Part shown: positions 9,213 to 18,497 of the stretch, in pieces
How the letters are laid out: each line of letters begins with the position of its first letter
How positions within the stretch are numbered: position 1 is the stretch's first letter
Origin: Pseudomonadota bacterium
GTDB lineage: Bacteria > Pseudomonadota > Alphaproteobacteria > Acetobacterales > Acetobacteraceae
Assembly (NCBI GenBank): GCA_021798575.1
Contig: JAJZGI010000003.1
Coordinates: 1-64,000, forward strand
Length of the DNA stretch: 64,000 nt
Reading direction: 5' to 3'
Program-made: the position numbers and the translations under genes
Notes under the pieces: model-generated
Told to the model about the DNA's origin: nothing
What the model saw: only the letters and a program-made list of their open reading frames with translations
The model's database searches: none

Positions 9213-9731
9213 TCAGCGATCGGCTTTCACCCCCGCCTGCGCGCGGCCCATAAACTGCAACGTCGTCGGGCCGATATGCTCGTCAATCCATTTCGCCATC
9301 ATCTCTTCTTCCTTCAGGGACTCTCTTGCCGCCGCCAGGCCCTGCGGGTGGCTCAGCGCCTCCGCCATGGTGATGATCGATTTATACGCCGCCATCTCAA
9401 AATGCTCGAAAGCAAAATTCGCCAGCGTATTCTTCAATACTTCATCGCCCGCGGGCGTATGGGCCATCGCCGCCAAATTTCCCGCCAGGCCGAGCGCGGC
9501 GTCCTTCATCGAGGAATGCGTCTCGGAAAGGCTGGCGAGCGCCTCGTCGATCCGGGTGCGCTGCGTCTCGGACTCCGTGATGTGCTTGCGCATCCGCGCC
9601 TCCATCTCGGGGTGGTTCTGCAGCCGGTCCACCTGGCGGGAGAGCAGCTCAATCGCCTGCGTCTACATGGCGTGCGCATTGCGCAGGCCGGTGACATAGA
9701 TGCCGCGCGCCTTGTTCTCCATCTCGTTCAT
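9213..9731 (-). pseudogene. DUF892 (YciE/YciF-type) ferritin-like protein gene interrupted by TAG at 9663-9665
   Basis: MNEMENKARGIYVTGLRNAHAM-TAG-TQAIELLSRQVDRLQNHPEMEARMRKHITESETQ; both halves lie in one frame. Confidence 0.75.
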
Positions 9732-9747
9732 GGCAATTTGCTCCTTG

Positions 9748-10248
9748 CTAGCGCGCCGGCATGGGTGTGAGGGACTCGGCGACCTTCGTGAGTTTGGCAT
9801 CCGTCGCCTTCTCCTCGGCCAGGGTCGCCTCCAGCGGCCGGATGGCCTCATGGTGCCCAAGCTGCCGGGCGAGCGCGATGAGCGTGCCGTAGCGGCTGAT
9901 CTCATAATGCTCCACGGCCTGCGCGGCGGCGGCCATCGCCGCATCCATCACCTGCGCGTCGCCGATCTCGCCCATGAGCTCCTTCGCCTCGGTGATGATT
10001 CCCTCAATGGCCGGGCATTCCTCGCCTTTGGCCTTTACGCCCAGTTTCTCGAAGATGCCCTCAAGGCGCACGATCTGCTCCTTGGTCTCCTCAAGATGCG
10101 TCTCGAACCCCTCGCGCAGCGCCGGGTTGCTGGCCTTTTTCGCCATGGCGGGAAGCGCCTTGGTGATCTCGTGCTCGGCAAAATAGATGTCCTGCAGGGT
10201 GTGCAGGAACAGATCGTCCATCGTCTTGATCGGTTTGCTCGTAGCCAT
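9748..10248 (-). CDS. DUF892 / YciE-YciF-like ferritin-like protein
   Basis: MDDLFLHTLQDIYFAEHEITKALPAMAKKASNPALREGFETHLEETKEQI; hallmark of the family. Confidence 0.9.
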   Translation of the reverse strand: MATSKPIKTMDDLFLHTLQDIYFAEHEITKALPAMAKKASNPALREGFETHLEETKEQIVRLEGIFEKLGVKAKGEECPAIEGIITEAKELMGEIGDAQVMDAAMAAAAQAVEHYEISRYGTLIALARQLGHHEAIRPLEATLAEEKATDAKLTKVAESLTPMPAR

Positions 10249-10630
10249 GTGAATTCCCCATAGAGTAAAATTGTTGGAGCGCACCCGATATGGATCATGG
10301 ATTTTCCGGCGCAAGAAGTTCAAGCCGCGGGCTTGAAGAATTACAAAAGACAATAGCGCGCGTAATATTCTGCCGCCTCGAAGGTGACCAGTCCGTTAGA
10401 TTCTCGTTACCCAGAGAGGCCGCCGGACATGCAGGCGGCCGCTAGGCAGGCCGATTACCGACCACCTGCACCGCCAACGGGACACGAGGGTTCGGGGCTG
10501 TCGAGTTCCGAAAGTGGGGCCGGAGTGAATTATTTTGCCGGTAGACAGCCCATTTGATGATTTTTCTTTTGACGCGGAGGCTGGTATACATTATTCCAGT
10601 AGAATAAATCATAAACAGGAAAGAAACCCG

Positions 10631-11041
10631 ATGACCCTTGAATCGATTCTGCTTTCTGGCCTATCCATGATGTGCACCGTCCCCATGGCCAATCCCCTCG
10701 GCCGGGCACAGGTGCTCATGAATCGTGAACAAACCGACGTGCTCCTGGTCACCGACCATTGCGGCTCCGAGGGGCAGCATGTGGCTGGTCTTCTGACCAT
10801 TGAAGACGTCGATTCCGGCCTCAAACGCCACGGTCAGCGCGCGCTCGCGATGCCGGTTGAGCGTTTTACGTCCAGATTTTTCATCATGTGCGACAAGGCC
10901 GAGAGCCTGCACGCCGTGCTCGAAAAATCGCAGGAATGGCAGGCGCGCTACGTGGTGGTGATGGATCGCGAGCAGTATATCGGTCTGGTCCCAGTGGACC
11001 AGATCGCATCGGCATATTCCAATGTTCAGTCCGCGGCATAA
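10631..11041 (+). CDS. Putative CBS-domain-like protein
   Basis: Two repeats ending VAGLLTIEDVDSGL and YIGLVPVDQIASAY, CBS-pair style. Confidence 0.55.
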   Translation: MTLESILLSGLSMMCTVPMANPLGRAQVLMNREQTDVLLVTDHCGSEGQHVAGLLTIEDVDSGLKRHGQRALAMPVERFTSRFFIMCDKAESLHAVLEKSQEWQARYVVVMDREQYIGLVPVDQIASAYSNVQSAA

Positions 11042-11191
11042 CCCGTCCCATTTTGCGGGTCGACGTGGCGGCGAGGCATAAAATTCCAGCGTTTTGGATG
11101 TAACAATGAAAAAATTTAATAATTTTGAATACAAAGCACTTCTGTTAGGCCGCCGATCATGGCAGATTGATGCTGGGGGGAAAGAATCGGG

Positions 11192-11947
11192 ATGGAACGT
11201 ACACCAAAAGTGGCACAACTCGTTGTCAGGCCGTTGGACGCCAGCCTTGGGCTGAGGCGCCTGGCATCCGATGCGATCAAGCGCGCCATCACGGAAATGG
11301 ATATCTATGGTCAAAGAGGGGAAATCCGCCTGGACGAGCGTCAGCTCTCGCGGGATCTCGGCGTCAGCCGTACCCCGATCCGGGAGGCGCTGAGCTTGCT
11401 GGAGCAGGAGGGGTTCGTCCGCTCGATACCAAGGCGGGGCATGTATATCGTCCGCAAGACCAAGCAGCAGATCGTAGAAATGATCACCGTCTGGGCGGCG
11501 ATCGAAAGCGTTGCGGCGATGCTGGTGTGTGAGCGGGCGACCGCGGAAGAACTGGCTGAGCTGCGCACGATCGCCGAGTTTCGGAAGGATCCGCATGATT
11601 TCGTTGATGAGTATTCCAACGCCAACATGGTGTTCCATCAGACGATCATTCGGATGAGCGGCAGCGCGCTGATGGTGGAACTGACGGATAATCTGTTCAT
11701 CCATATGCGGGCGATCCGCTCCGTGACGATGCGCCAGGACGATCGGGCGCATCGCTCGCTCATCGACCATTTGAACATCGTGGCCATGCTGGAGGCGCGC
11801 AATGGTGAGCTCGCGGCCAAGCTCGTGCGGGATCACTCCCTGGGGTTGGCCGCGCATATCGAGGCACAGGGCGACTTCCTCAACCCGCTGGAGGTTGAAA
11901 CCACCCCGCGGCACGCGACACGATTATTGCGAACTGTCGCATCCTGA
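11192..11947 (+). CDS. GntR-family transcriptional regulator, FadR/FCD type
   Basis: wHTH: GEIRLDERQLSRDLGVSRTPIREALSLLEQEGFVRSIPRRGMYI; FCD-like C-terminal domain. Confidence 0.92.
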   Translation: MERTPKVAQLVVRPLDASLGLRRLASDAIKRAITEMDIYGQRGEIRLDERQLSRDLGVSRTPIREALSLLEQEGFVRSIPRRGMYIVRKTKQQIVEMITVWAAIESVAAMLVCERATAEELAELRTIAEFRKDPHDFVDEYSNANMVFHQTIIRMSGSALMVELTDNLFIHMRAIRSVTMRQDDRAHRSLIDHLNIVAMLEARNGELAAKLVRDHSLGLAAHIEAQGDFLNPLEVETTPRHATRLLRTVAS

Positions 11948-12002
11948 GGCCCGATGCTGGCGCTGTCAGCGTCAAGAAGACCGGCTTAATAAATCATCAA
12001 CG

Positions 12003-12046
12003 AGCGGCTAGGATTCAAGGGGTTCTTTCTTTGAGTGTTAGCCGCT
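12003..12046. repeat. Imperfect inverted repeat upstream of frc
   Basis: AGCGGCTAGGATTCAA / TTGAGTGTTAGCCGCT (16-nt arms, 3 mismatches, 12-nt loop). Confidence 0.6.
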
Positions 12047-12093
12047 AGAACCAATAACACAGTTTCTGTTCCGACCGTCCAGATCGAGGAAAA

Positions 12094-13371
12094 ATGACAA
12101 AAGCTCTCCACGACGTCCGCATTGTAGATTTCACACACGTGCAATCCGGGCCGACCTGCACTCAGCTTCTCGCCTGGCTCGGCGCTGATGTCATCAAGAT
12201 CGAACGGCCGGGCGTGGGGGACATCACGCGCAGCCAGCTACGCGACGTGCCGGCCGCCGACAGCCTGTATTTTACCATGCTCAATCATAACAAGCGCTCG
12301 CTCACGCTCGACACCAAGACCAAGGAAGGGCTGCATCTCCTGGAGGAGCTGATCCGGATCAGCGATGTGATGGTCGAGAACTTTGCCCCTGGCGTGTTGG
12401 ACCGGATGGGGCTGACCTGGGAGCGCGTACAGGAGCTGAACCCGCGGATCATCCTCGCCTCGATCAAAGGTTTTGGCCCTGGGCCGTTTGAGGAGTGTAA
12501 GGTCTATGAGAACATCGCCCAATGCGTCGGCGGTGCTGCCTCGACGACCGGTTTTGACGACGCGGTGCCCACCGTAACGGGCGCGCAGATCGGCGATAGC
12601 GGCACCGGGATCAATCTGGCGCTCGGCATTGTCGCCGCGCTGTATCAGCGCAAGACCACCGGGCGTGGCCAGCAGGTGATGGCCTCGATGCAGGATGGTG
12701 TGCTCAATCTGTGCCGGGTCAAACTGCGCGACCAGCAGCGGCTGCAACATGGGCCGCTGATGGAATATCCGCAATATCCGCACGGCAGCTTTGGCGATAC
12801 CGTGCCGCGCGCCGGCAACGCCTCAGGCGGCGGCCAGCCGGGCTCCATTTTGAAGTGCAAGGGCTGGGAGAGCGACCCCAATGCCTATATCTATTTCGTC
12901 ACCCAGGCGCAGGTATGGGGCGACATCTGCGACGTGATCGGCAGGCCGGAGTGGCGGACAGACCCCGGCTACGCGACGCTCGAGGCGCGGCTGCAAAACC
13001 AGGACGGCGTGTTCGCGGCGATCGAGGCATGGACGATGACGAAGACGAAGTTCGAGGTCATGGCGATATTGAATCCGCTCGATATTCCCTGCGGCCCGGT
13101 TCTCTCGATGCGTGAGTTGGCCGCGGACCCCGCGCTGCATGCCACCGAGATTCTGGTGGAGGTGGATCACCCCGAGCGCGGCCGCTATCTGACCGTCGGG
13201 ATCCCGGTCAAACTCTCGGACAGCCCCGCCGAGATCACGCGCTCGCCGCTGCTGGGTGAGCATAATGCGGATATTTTGCGCAACGTGCTGAAGCTTGACG
13301 AAGCCGCGATAGAGAAGGCGCTGGAATCCGGCGCGCTGGGGCGCAAACGGAGCACGATGGCGGTATCCTGA
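12094..13371 (+). CDS. frc: Formyl-CoA:oxalate CoA-transferase-like class III CoA-transferase
   Basis: Extensive resemblance to Frc: [63 protein letters not shown]-like [14 protein letters not shown]. Confidence 0.85.
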   Translation: MTKALHDVRIVDFTHVQSGPTCTQLLAWLGADVIKIERPGVGDITRSQLRDVPAADSLYFTMLNHNKRSLTLDTKTKEGLHLLEELIRISDVMVENFAPGVLDRMGLTWERVQELNPRIILASIKGFGPGPFEECKVYENIAQCVGGAASTTGFDDAVPTVTGAQIGDSGTGINLALGIVAALYQRKTTGRGQQVMASMQDGVLNLCRVKLRDQQRLQHGPLMEYPQYPHGSFGDTVPRAGNASGGGQPGSILKCKGWESDPNAYIYFVTQAQVWGDICDVIGRPEWRTDPGYATLEARLQNQDGVFAAIEAWTMTKTKFEVMAILNPLDIPCGPVLSMRELAADPALHATEILVEVDHPERGRYLTVGIPVKLSDSPAEITRSPLLGEHNADILRNVLKLDEAAIEKALESGALGRKRSTMAVS

Positions 13372-13391
13372 ACGACCGGCGTGACGGCGGC

Positions 13392-13583
13392 CTATAACTC
13401 TGAGCTTACGTTATTGAAGTCCCTGTTCAGATGTGGGGCGATCTTTATGGCGCTGCCGACCACCGCGATGACGATGATGACAGCGATGAGAGCGTATTCG
13501 ACGGCTGTAGCCGCTCGACGATCTCGCCAGACTGCAATGCGGCTGAGAGCCGTTGCCGGTAGCCACCGTGAACCTATGCTCAT
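13392..13583 (-). CDS. Flp/Fap-type (type IVb) pilin-like small protein
   Basis: DRRAATAVEYALIAVIIVIAVVGSA matches the Flp pilin cleavage/TM signature. Confidence 0.7.
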   Translation of the reverse strand: MSIGSRWLPATALSRIAVWRDRRAATAVEYALIAVIIVIAVVGSAIKIAPHLNRDFNNVSSEL

Positions 13584-13754
13584 CCCACCACCCCATGCGA
13601 ATACACAGATTATCTTGCTATAAATTCATGAATCCGACTTATACAGAAACATGTAAAAACCGAAAGCTTTATCACGGAAACGTGTGAAAGCCAAATTTCC
13701 AGCGCGAATTTGACGCCCGGCTTGCATAGAACAGGGCTCCAAACCTACTATATG

Positions 13755-14231
13755 CTATATTTCTGAAAAGAAAGTATAGATCGCCGTGTAGGGCACGGAT
13801 TTTTTCCGGCCATTTTGCGCCGCGGTACACGCTAAGGTCGGCGCGCCGCCGCCCTCGGTGTCTGTGCGCGTTACAAACCTGACATGGGCGAGGATGCCGT
13901 CCCCCTTTTGTACCACAGCGCTCAGGAGCAACCAGGAGACGTTGCGTGGCCCCTGGGGCGAGGCATTGGCGTCCAGAACCGTGCCTTTGATCGTGCTGCC
14001 GTCATTCGCCTGCCAATGCGGCCCGAAATAGTGCCGACCGACGATCTTTCCGCTTGCGCCATACAGGGTCGCATCCGGGCCCTCCAGCGTCCAGCCATAT
14101 TTCCCGACGTTATCCTGGCAAACGTAGATCTGGACGCCGCGGCCAATGAGTTGCAGGGCGGCCGGTGCGGCGGAAGCCAGGTTGGGTAGCGTGGCGGCGC
14201 ATAAGCCGAGCAAAAAAGCGTATATTTTCAT
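13755..14231 (-). CDS. DUF3455-like secreted protein
   Basis: Signal peptide plus YVCQ...WTLEGPDATLY...GRHYFGPHWQANDGSTIKG...VSWLLLSAV pattern. Confidence 0.75.
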   Translation of the reverse strand: MKIYAFLLGLCAATLPNLASAAPAALQLIGRGVQIYVCQDNVGKYGWTLEGPDATLYGASGKIVGRHYFGPHWQANDGSTIKGTVLDANASPQGPRNVSWLLLSAVVQKGDGILAHVRFVTRTDTEGGGAPTLACTAAQNGRKKSVPYTAIYTFFSEI

Positions 14232-14278
14232 TATGGTTTACCTCCGTCCCCCAGCGATAAACCCAATAGATTACGCCG

Positions 14279-15076
14279 TCACTCCCCTGAGAATTTAGGG
14301 CTACGTTTTTCCATGAACGCGCGCCGTCCCTCCCGGTAGTCCGCGCTGTCGAGGCACGATTTAACAGCCGCCTGCACGGACTGCATGTCGCGCTTGTCAG
14401 CATCCTTCAAAAACTCGGAGACGACCATTTTATGCGTCAGCACGGATAGTGGCGCGCAATCGGCGATCGCATTCGCGACCTCCAGGACCTTTTCATGCAG
14501 CGATTCATCCGGCACCGCCTGGTTGATCAGCCCGATGCGCTCGGCCTGCGCGCTGCCTATCCGGTTACCGGTATATAGCATCATCCGGGCGTGCGCCGGG
14601 CCGATGAGCGAGACCAGTTTGCCGGCCATCTCCATGCCGTAGACATTGCCGATCTTAGCCGCAGGCGCGCCAAACTCGGAATGTTCGGCGGCCAGCCGGA
14701 TATCGGCGTTCATGGCGATACCCAGCCCGCCGCCCAGGCAAAAGCCGCGTATTTCGGCGATCAATGGCTTGTTGAACTGCGCCAGTGCGGCGCGGCCCTC
14801 ACCGGTCAGGCGGTCATACTCCTGCTGCGCGTCGGCGTCGCTGCGCATTTTGTCGAACTGGCCGATGTCCGCGCCAGAGACGAACGCCTTGTCCCCCGCG
14901 CCGGTCATCACCACGATCCTGATCGCCGGATCAGCGGCAAAATCCTTCAAAATCGCGGCGAGACCGGACCACATATCGACGGAGATCGCGTTGCGCTTTT
15001 CCGGTTGGTTGAACGTCAGAAAACCGATGCGCCCCTCGGTGTTCGCCAACATTTTTCCACCGGCATACTGCTGCAT
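14279..15076 (-). CDS. Enoyl-CoA hydratase/isomerase family protein
   Basis: NQPEKRNAIS, AFVSGADIGQF, IRGFCLGGGLGIAMNADIRLA. Confidence 0.92.
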   Translation of the reverse strand: MQQYAGGKMLANTEGRIGFLTFNQPEKRNAISVDMWSGLAAILKDFAADPAIRIVVMTGAGDKAFVSGADIGQFDKMRSDADAQQEYDRLTGEGRAALAQFNKPLIAEIRGFCLGGGLGIAMNADIRLAAEHSEFGAPAAKIGNVYGMEMAGKLVSLIGPAHARMMLYTGNRIGSAQAERIGLINQAVPDESLHEKVLEVANAIADCAPLSVLTHKMVVSEFLKDADKRDMQSVQAAVKSCLDSADYREGRRAFMEKRSPKFSGE

Positions 15077-15102
15077 AAAAATTCCATTCTATCTGAATAG
15101 GG

Positions 15103-16083
15103 TTATTTCAACTCGTTTTCCACGACCTGGGCGCGCAGGCAGATCAGCGCGTGGACGATGTCGATGGTCGGTGTCGGCGCATCCAGCATACGGCCGAGCT
15201 CCTGGACCACGGTGATGAGCGGGGCGATCTCCATCTTCCGCCCGCGCTCGAGGTCCTGTAGCATCGAGGTTTTATGCGCGCCGACCTTCTGCGCGCCATT
15301 GATCCGCCGCTCGACATCGACGCGGAAGTGAATCCCCAGCCGGTCGGCGATGTTCTGGGCCTCGACCATCATCGCCCGGGCGACCGACCTCGTGTCGGGG
15401 TCGGTGCAGATGTCTAGCAGCGTCCCGTGGGTGAGCGCGCTGATCGGGTTGAAGGAGAGATTGCCCCAGAGCTTGAGCCATAGTTCATTGCGGATATCAT
15501 CCTGGATCGGCGCCTGCATCCCAGCCGCCGTGAACTTCTCCGAGAGTTTTTCTATCCGGTCGGTGCGCTCGCCACTCGCCTCACCGATGGGGAATTTATT
15601 GCCGTAGATATGTTGGATCACTCCGGGCTCGACCACCTCGGTCGCGGGGTAGACGATGCAGCCGATCGCGCGCTCCGGGCGCAGCAGCTTCCACTGCTTA
15701 CCGCCCGGGTCCACTGCCTCCAACGTGCGGCCTTCCAGATGTCCGCCGTGTTTATAAAAATACCAGTAGGGAATACCGTTCACCGCGGTCACCACGCCGG
15801 TGTCCTCACGGAGCAGGGGCAGCATCTTCTCGGCGGCGTCGCTCATCTGGTGGGATTTGAGACCGACGATCACGTAATCCTGCTTGCCCAGCTCGTGGGG
15901 GTCGTTGGTGCATCGCACGCGCGTGACGGTCTCTTTGTCATCCTTGATCACACGCACGCCATGCATCTGCATCGCCTCCAGATGCGGGCCACGCGCCACC
16001 AGGCTGACATCCACGCCGACCTTCGCGAGCTCGGCGCCGAGATACGCGCCGATCGCACCCGCTCCGAAAATGCAAATTTTCAT
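15103..16083 (-). CDS. 2-dehydropantoate 2-reductase family protein (ApbA/PanE-like)
   Basis: MKICIFGAGAIGAYLGAELAKVGVDVSLVARGPHLEAMQMHGVRV; ELWLKLWGNLSFNPISALT. Confidence 0.88.
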   Translation of the reverse strand: MKICIFGAGAIGAYLGAELAKVGVDVSLVARGPHLEAMQMHGVRVIKDDKETVTRVRCTNDPHELGKQDYVIVGLKSHQMSDAAEKMLPLLREDTGVVTAVNGIPYWYFYKHGGHLEGRTLEAVDPGGKQWKLLRPERAIGCIVYPATEVVEPGVIQHIYGNKFPIGEASGERTDRIEKLSEKFTAAGMQAPIQDDIRNELWLKLWGNLSFNPISALTHGTLLDICTDPDTRSVARAMMVEAQNIADRLGIHFRVDVERRINGAQKVGAHKTSMLQDLERGRKMEIAPLITVVQELGRMLDAPTPTIDIVHALICLRAQVVENELK

Positions 16084-17031
16084 TCAACCCCCGGGTTTTG
16101 ATTGTTATATATATGGTATGGCGATAGTAATTATAGGAAAAGCTGAAGGAATTAAAAGTCCTGCGTCGATTGAACCGAGCTGAAAAGCGCTACCGGGCGG
16201 AGATATGTGTAACCGACAGGGTGAAAGCACCGCGGCACCGCTGCCCAGGCCCGACAGAAGCCGCGCTCTGAAGCACCACGACCTCCATGGCCTCCACGCC
16301 TCAGCACAATATTCTTTGACAATTCCCTCCGTGGCCGATATTTTTAGACGTCACAACAAAAAACAGCAAATACTTCCGGTTTCGTAACATACCGAACTCA
16401 AAAGCGTTACCTCGTTGAAACCTGGTCGTTAGCTCGCTGATCCCACCGTAGATTGTTATGAATCACGATTGATCTATATCTGGCTTTTGGTATACCAGAT
16501 GGATATGCTTTGTCAAATAAATCTCGGGACAAATCTTTCAGCCGAATCGGGGAAAACTTCCGCGTTGATGTCGTCTCCCCGCGCGACAGTTCATCTGCCC
16601 CGGGAGCAAGACGTGTGCATTGCGGCAAAGTGGCTTACCGACGCTGCCGACTTGATAAACAGGCCGAGGTAGACCCTCTGCTTGGGCATTTTTTCGCGAG
16701 GGCTAAAAATAATACGAACAAAAGATATAGCGACTATCTTGACAGACTGTAATGTCTGGTCTACCAAACGCCAAATACTAAACGGATCGTCCAAACAAAA
16801 CGTAAAACATCTTTAGAATATCAAGCTGCGGTTAAATCCGTGGATCGACCGAGTGGGGAGATCTGTTCTCCATTCATTTCATAAGCGTGGTGCGCTCGTC
16901 TGCGGCGCGGGTTGTTCAACCAGGCAGATTTTAATGAGCAGGTCTTTGGGCTCCGGGTTGCAGAGAACATATAGCATTTTGAGACCTCGCCGCGAGGCGA
17001 GTCACGGAGGAAATTATGGAGAATCAAAATC

Positions 17032-18336
17032 ATGGAAAATAGTATGAGTACCCCTGGGGCCGCGGGTTCCGGCAATCTGAGGTGGCGTCAGCTCGCGCTG
17101 GGCGTCGTCTGCATGGTGATGATCGCCAATCTGCAATATGGCTGGACGCTGTTTGTTCTGCCGCTCCACGCCGCCCATGGCTGGACCGTGGCCGATATCC
17201 AATTCTCCTTTGCCCTGTTCATCGCGCTCGAGACCTGGGTGACCCCGCTGGATGGCTGGATCGCCGATACGCTGGGGCCGAAATGGGGTCCGCGCACGGT
17301 GATGGGCGCCGGCGGAATTCTGGTCGCAGTGGGCTGGATGCTGGACGGTGCGGCGACGACCCTGCCGATGCTTTATCTGGGTGGCGCAGTAACGGGCTTT
17401 GGCGCCGGCGCGGTGTACACCACGGCGGTGGGCAACGCGACCAAATGGTTCAAGGATCGCCGGGGCCTCGCCGTTGGCTACACCGCCGCCGGGTTTGGCG
17501 CCGGAGCGGCGCTCACCATCATCCCCATCCGCATGGTTCTGGCGAGCAGCGGTGTCTCCGCGACGTTTTTCTGGTTCGGGCTGATCCAGGGTGGGGTGAT
17601 CCTCGTGGTCTCGCAATTCATTCGCGCGCCATACCCGGGTGAAGCCCCGGCGGTGACGGCGGTCAAGGTGCACCAGTCCACGCACAGCAGAACATCGGCC
17701 GAGATGCTACGCACGCCGTTGTTCTATGTGCTCTACCTGCTGTTCCTGATGATGGCGGCGGGTGGGCTGATGGCATCCGCCAACCTCGCTGCCATCGCCA
17801 AATCCTACGGCGTGTCCAATGCGGTGATCTTCCTCGGCGCGTCCGCGTTGTCGGTCGGGCTCATCTTCGCCAACATCATGAATGGTGTGGCGCGGCCGTT
17901 TTTCGGTTGGGTGTCGGACAATATCGGCCATTCCAACACGATGGCGATCGCGTTCGGCTTGGGTGCCGTCGCCTATTATCTGATGACGGTGTTCGGCCAT
18001 AACCCCTGGGGGTTTGTGTTCTTCGCCGGTCTCATCTTTCTGTGTTGGGGCGAGATATTCAGCCTCTTTCCGGCGATGTGCACGGATCTCTTCGGCCAGA
18101 AGCACGCGACCACCAACCTGTCGTTCCTCTACACCTCGAAAGGCGTGGCCGGATTCCTCGTCCCGGTCGGCACCTACGTCGTGACCAGGACGCATGACTG
18201 GAGCAATGTGCTGCTGCTGGTAATGGCGATCAATATCGTCGCGGTGTTCCTGGTGTTCCTGGTGCTTCGCCCCGCCGAGAAACGCTTCCAGGAGCGGGAG
18301 GAGAGCATGGAGATGAACCAGGGAGTTGCCGAGTAA
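17032..18336 (+). CDS. MFS transporter, OxlT-like (oxalate/formate antiporter family)
   Basis: MFS with MIANLQYGWTLFVLPL, WFKDRRGLAVGYTAAGFGAGA; resembles OxlT, and frc lies in the same locus. Alternative start ATG 17044. Confidence 0.82.
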   Translation: MENSMSTPGAAGSGNLRWRQLALGVVCMVMIANLQYGWTLFVLPLHAAHGWTVADIQFSFALFIALETWVTPLDGWIADTLGPKWGPRTVMGAGGILVAVGWMLDGAATTLPMLYLGGAVTGFGAGAVYTTAVGNATKWFKDRRGLAVGYTAAGFGAGAALTIIPIRMVLASSGVSATFFWFGLIQGGVILVVSQFIRAPYPGEAPAVTAVKVHQSTHSRTSAEMLRTPLFYVLYLLFLMMAAGGLMASANLAAIAKSYGVSNAVIFLGASALSVGLIFANIMNGVARPFFGWVSDNIGHSNTMAIAFGLGAVAYYLMTVFGHNPWGFVFFAGLIFLCWGEIFSLFPAMCTDLFGQKHATTNLSFLYTSKGVAGFLVPVGTYVVTRTHDWSNVLLLVMAINIVAVFLVFLVLRPAEKRFQEREESMEMNQGVAE

Positions 18337-18395
18337 AGTTATAGACTTTTGACCTGGGTGATCGTACCCTGGTCGAGCGCTTAACAAGCCGAGAG

Positions 18396-18439
18396 AGCTC
18401 AATCGCCAGGATTTTTGCCGCGAACGATTGAGCTTTTTT
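18396..18439 (+). terminator. Rho-independent terminator downstream of the MFS gene
   Basis: AGCTCAATCG...CGATTGAGCTTTTTT, 10-bp perfect stem plus T-run. Confidence 0.75.
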
Positions 18440-18497
18440 CGGGACTAACTTCACAGCCCAATCAGGCTGTGTCGAAATTACAACAAACGGGAGAGAA

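Noticed and set aside
10661-11914. 417-aa minus-strand ORF
   Set aside because: Antisense to the CBS-like and GntR genes, which have clear family motifs.
16205-16794. Small ORFs in the 950-bp region upstream of the OxlT-like gene
   Set aside because: Short, overlapping on both strands, no motifs; the region is better explained as a regulatory or leader region.
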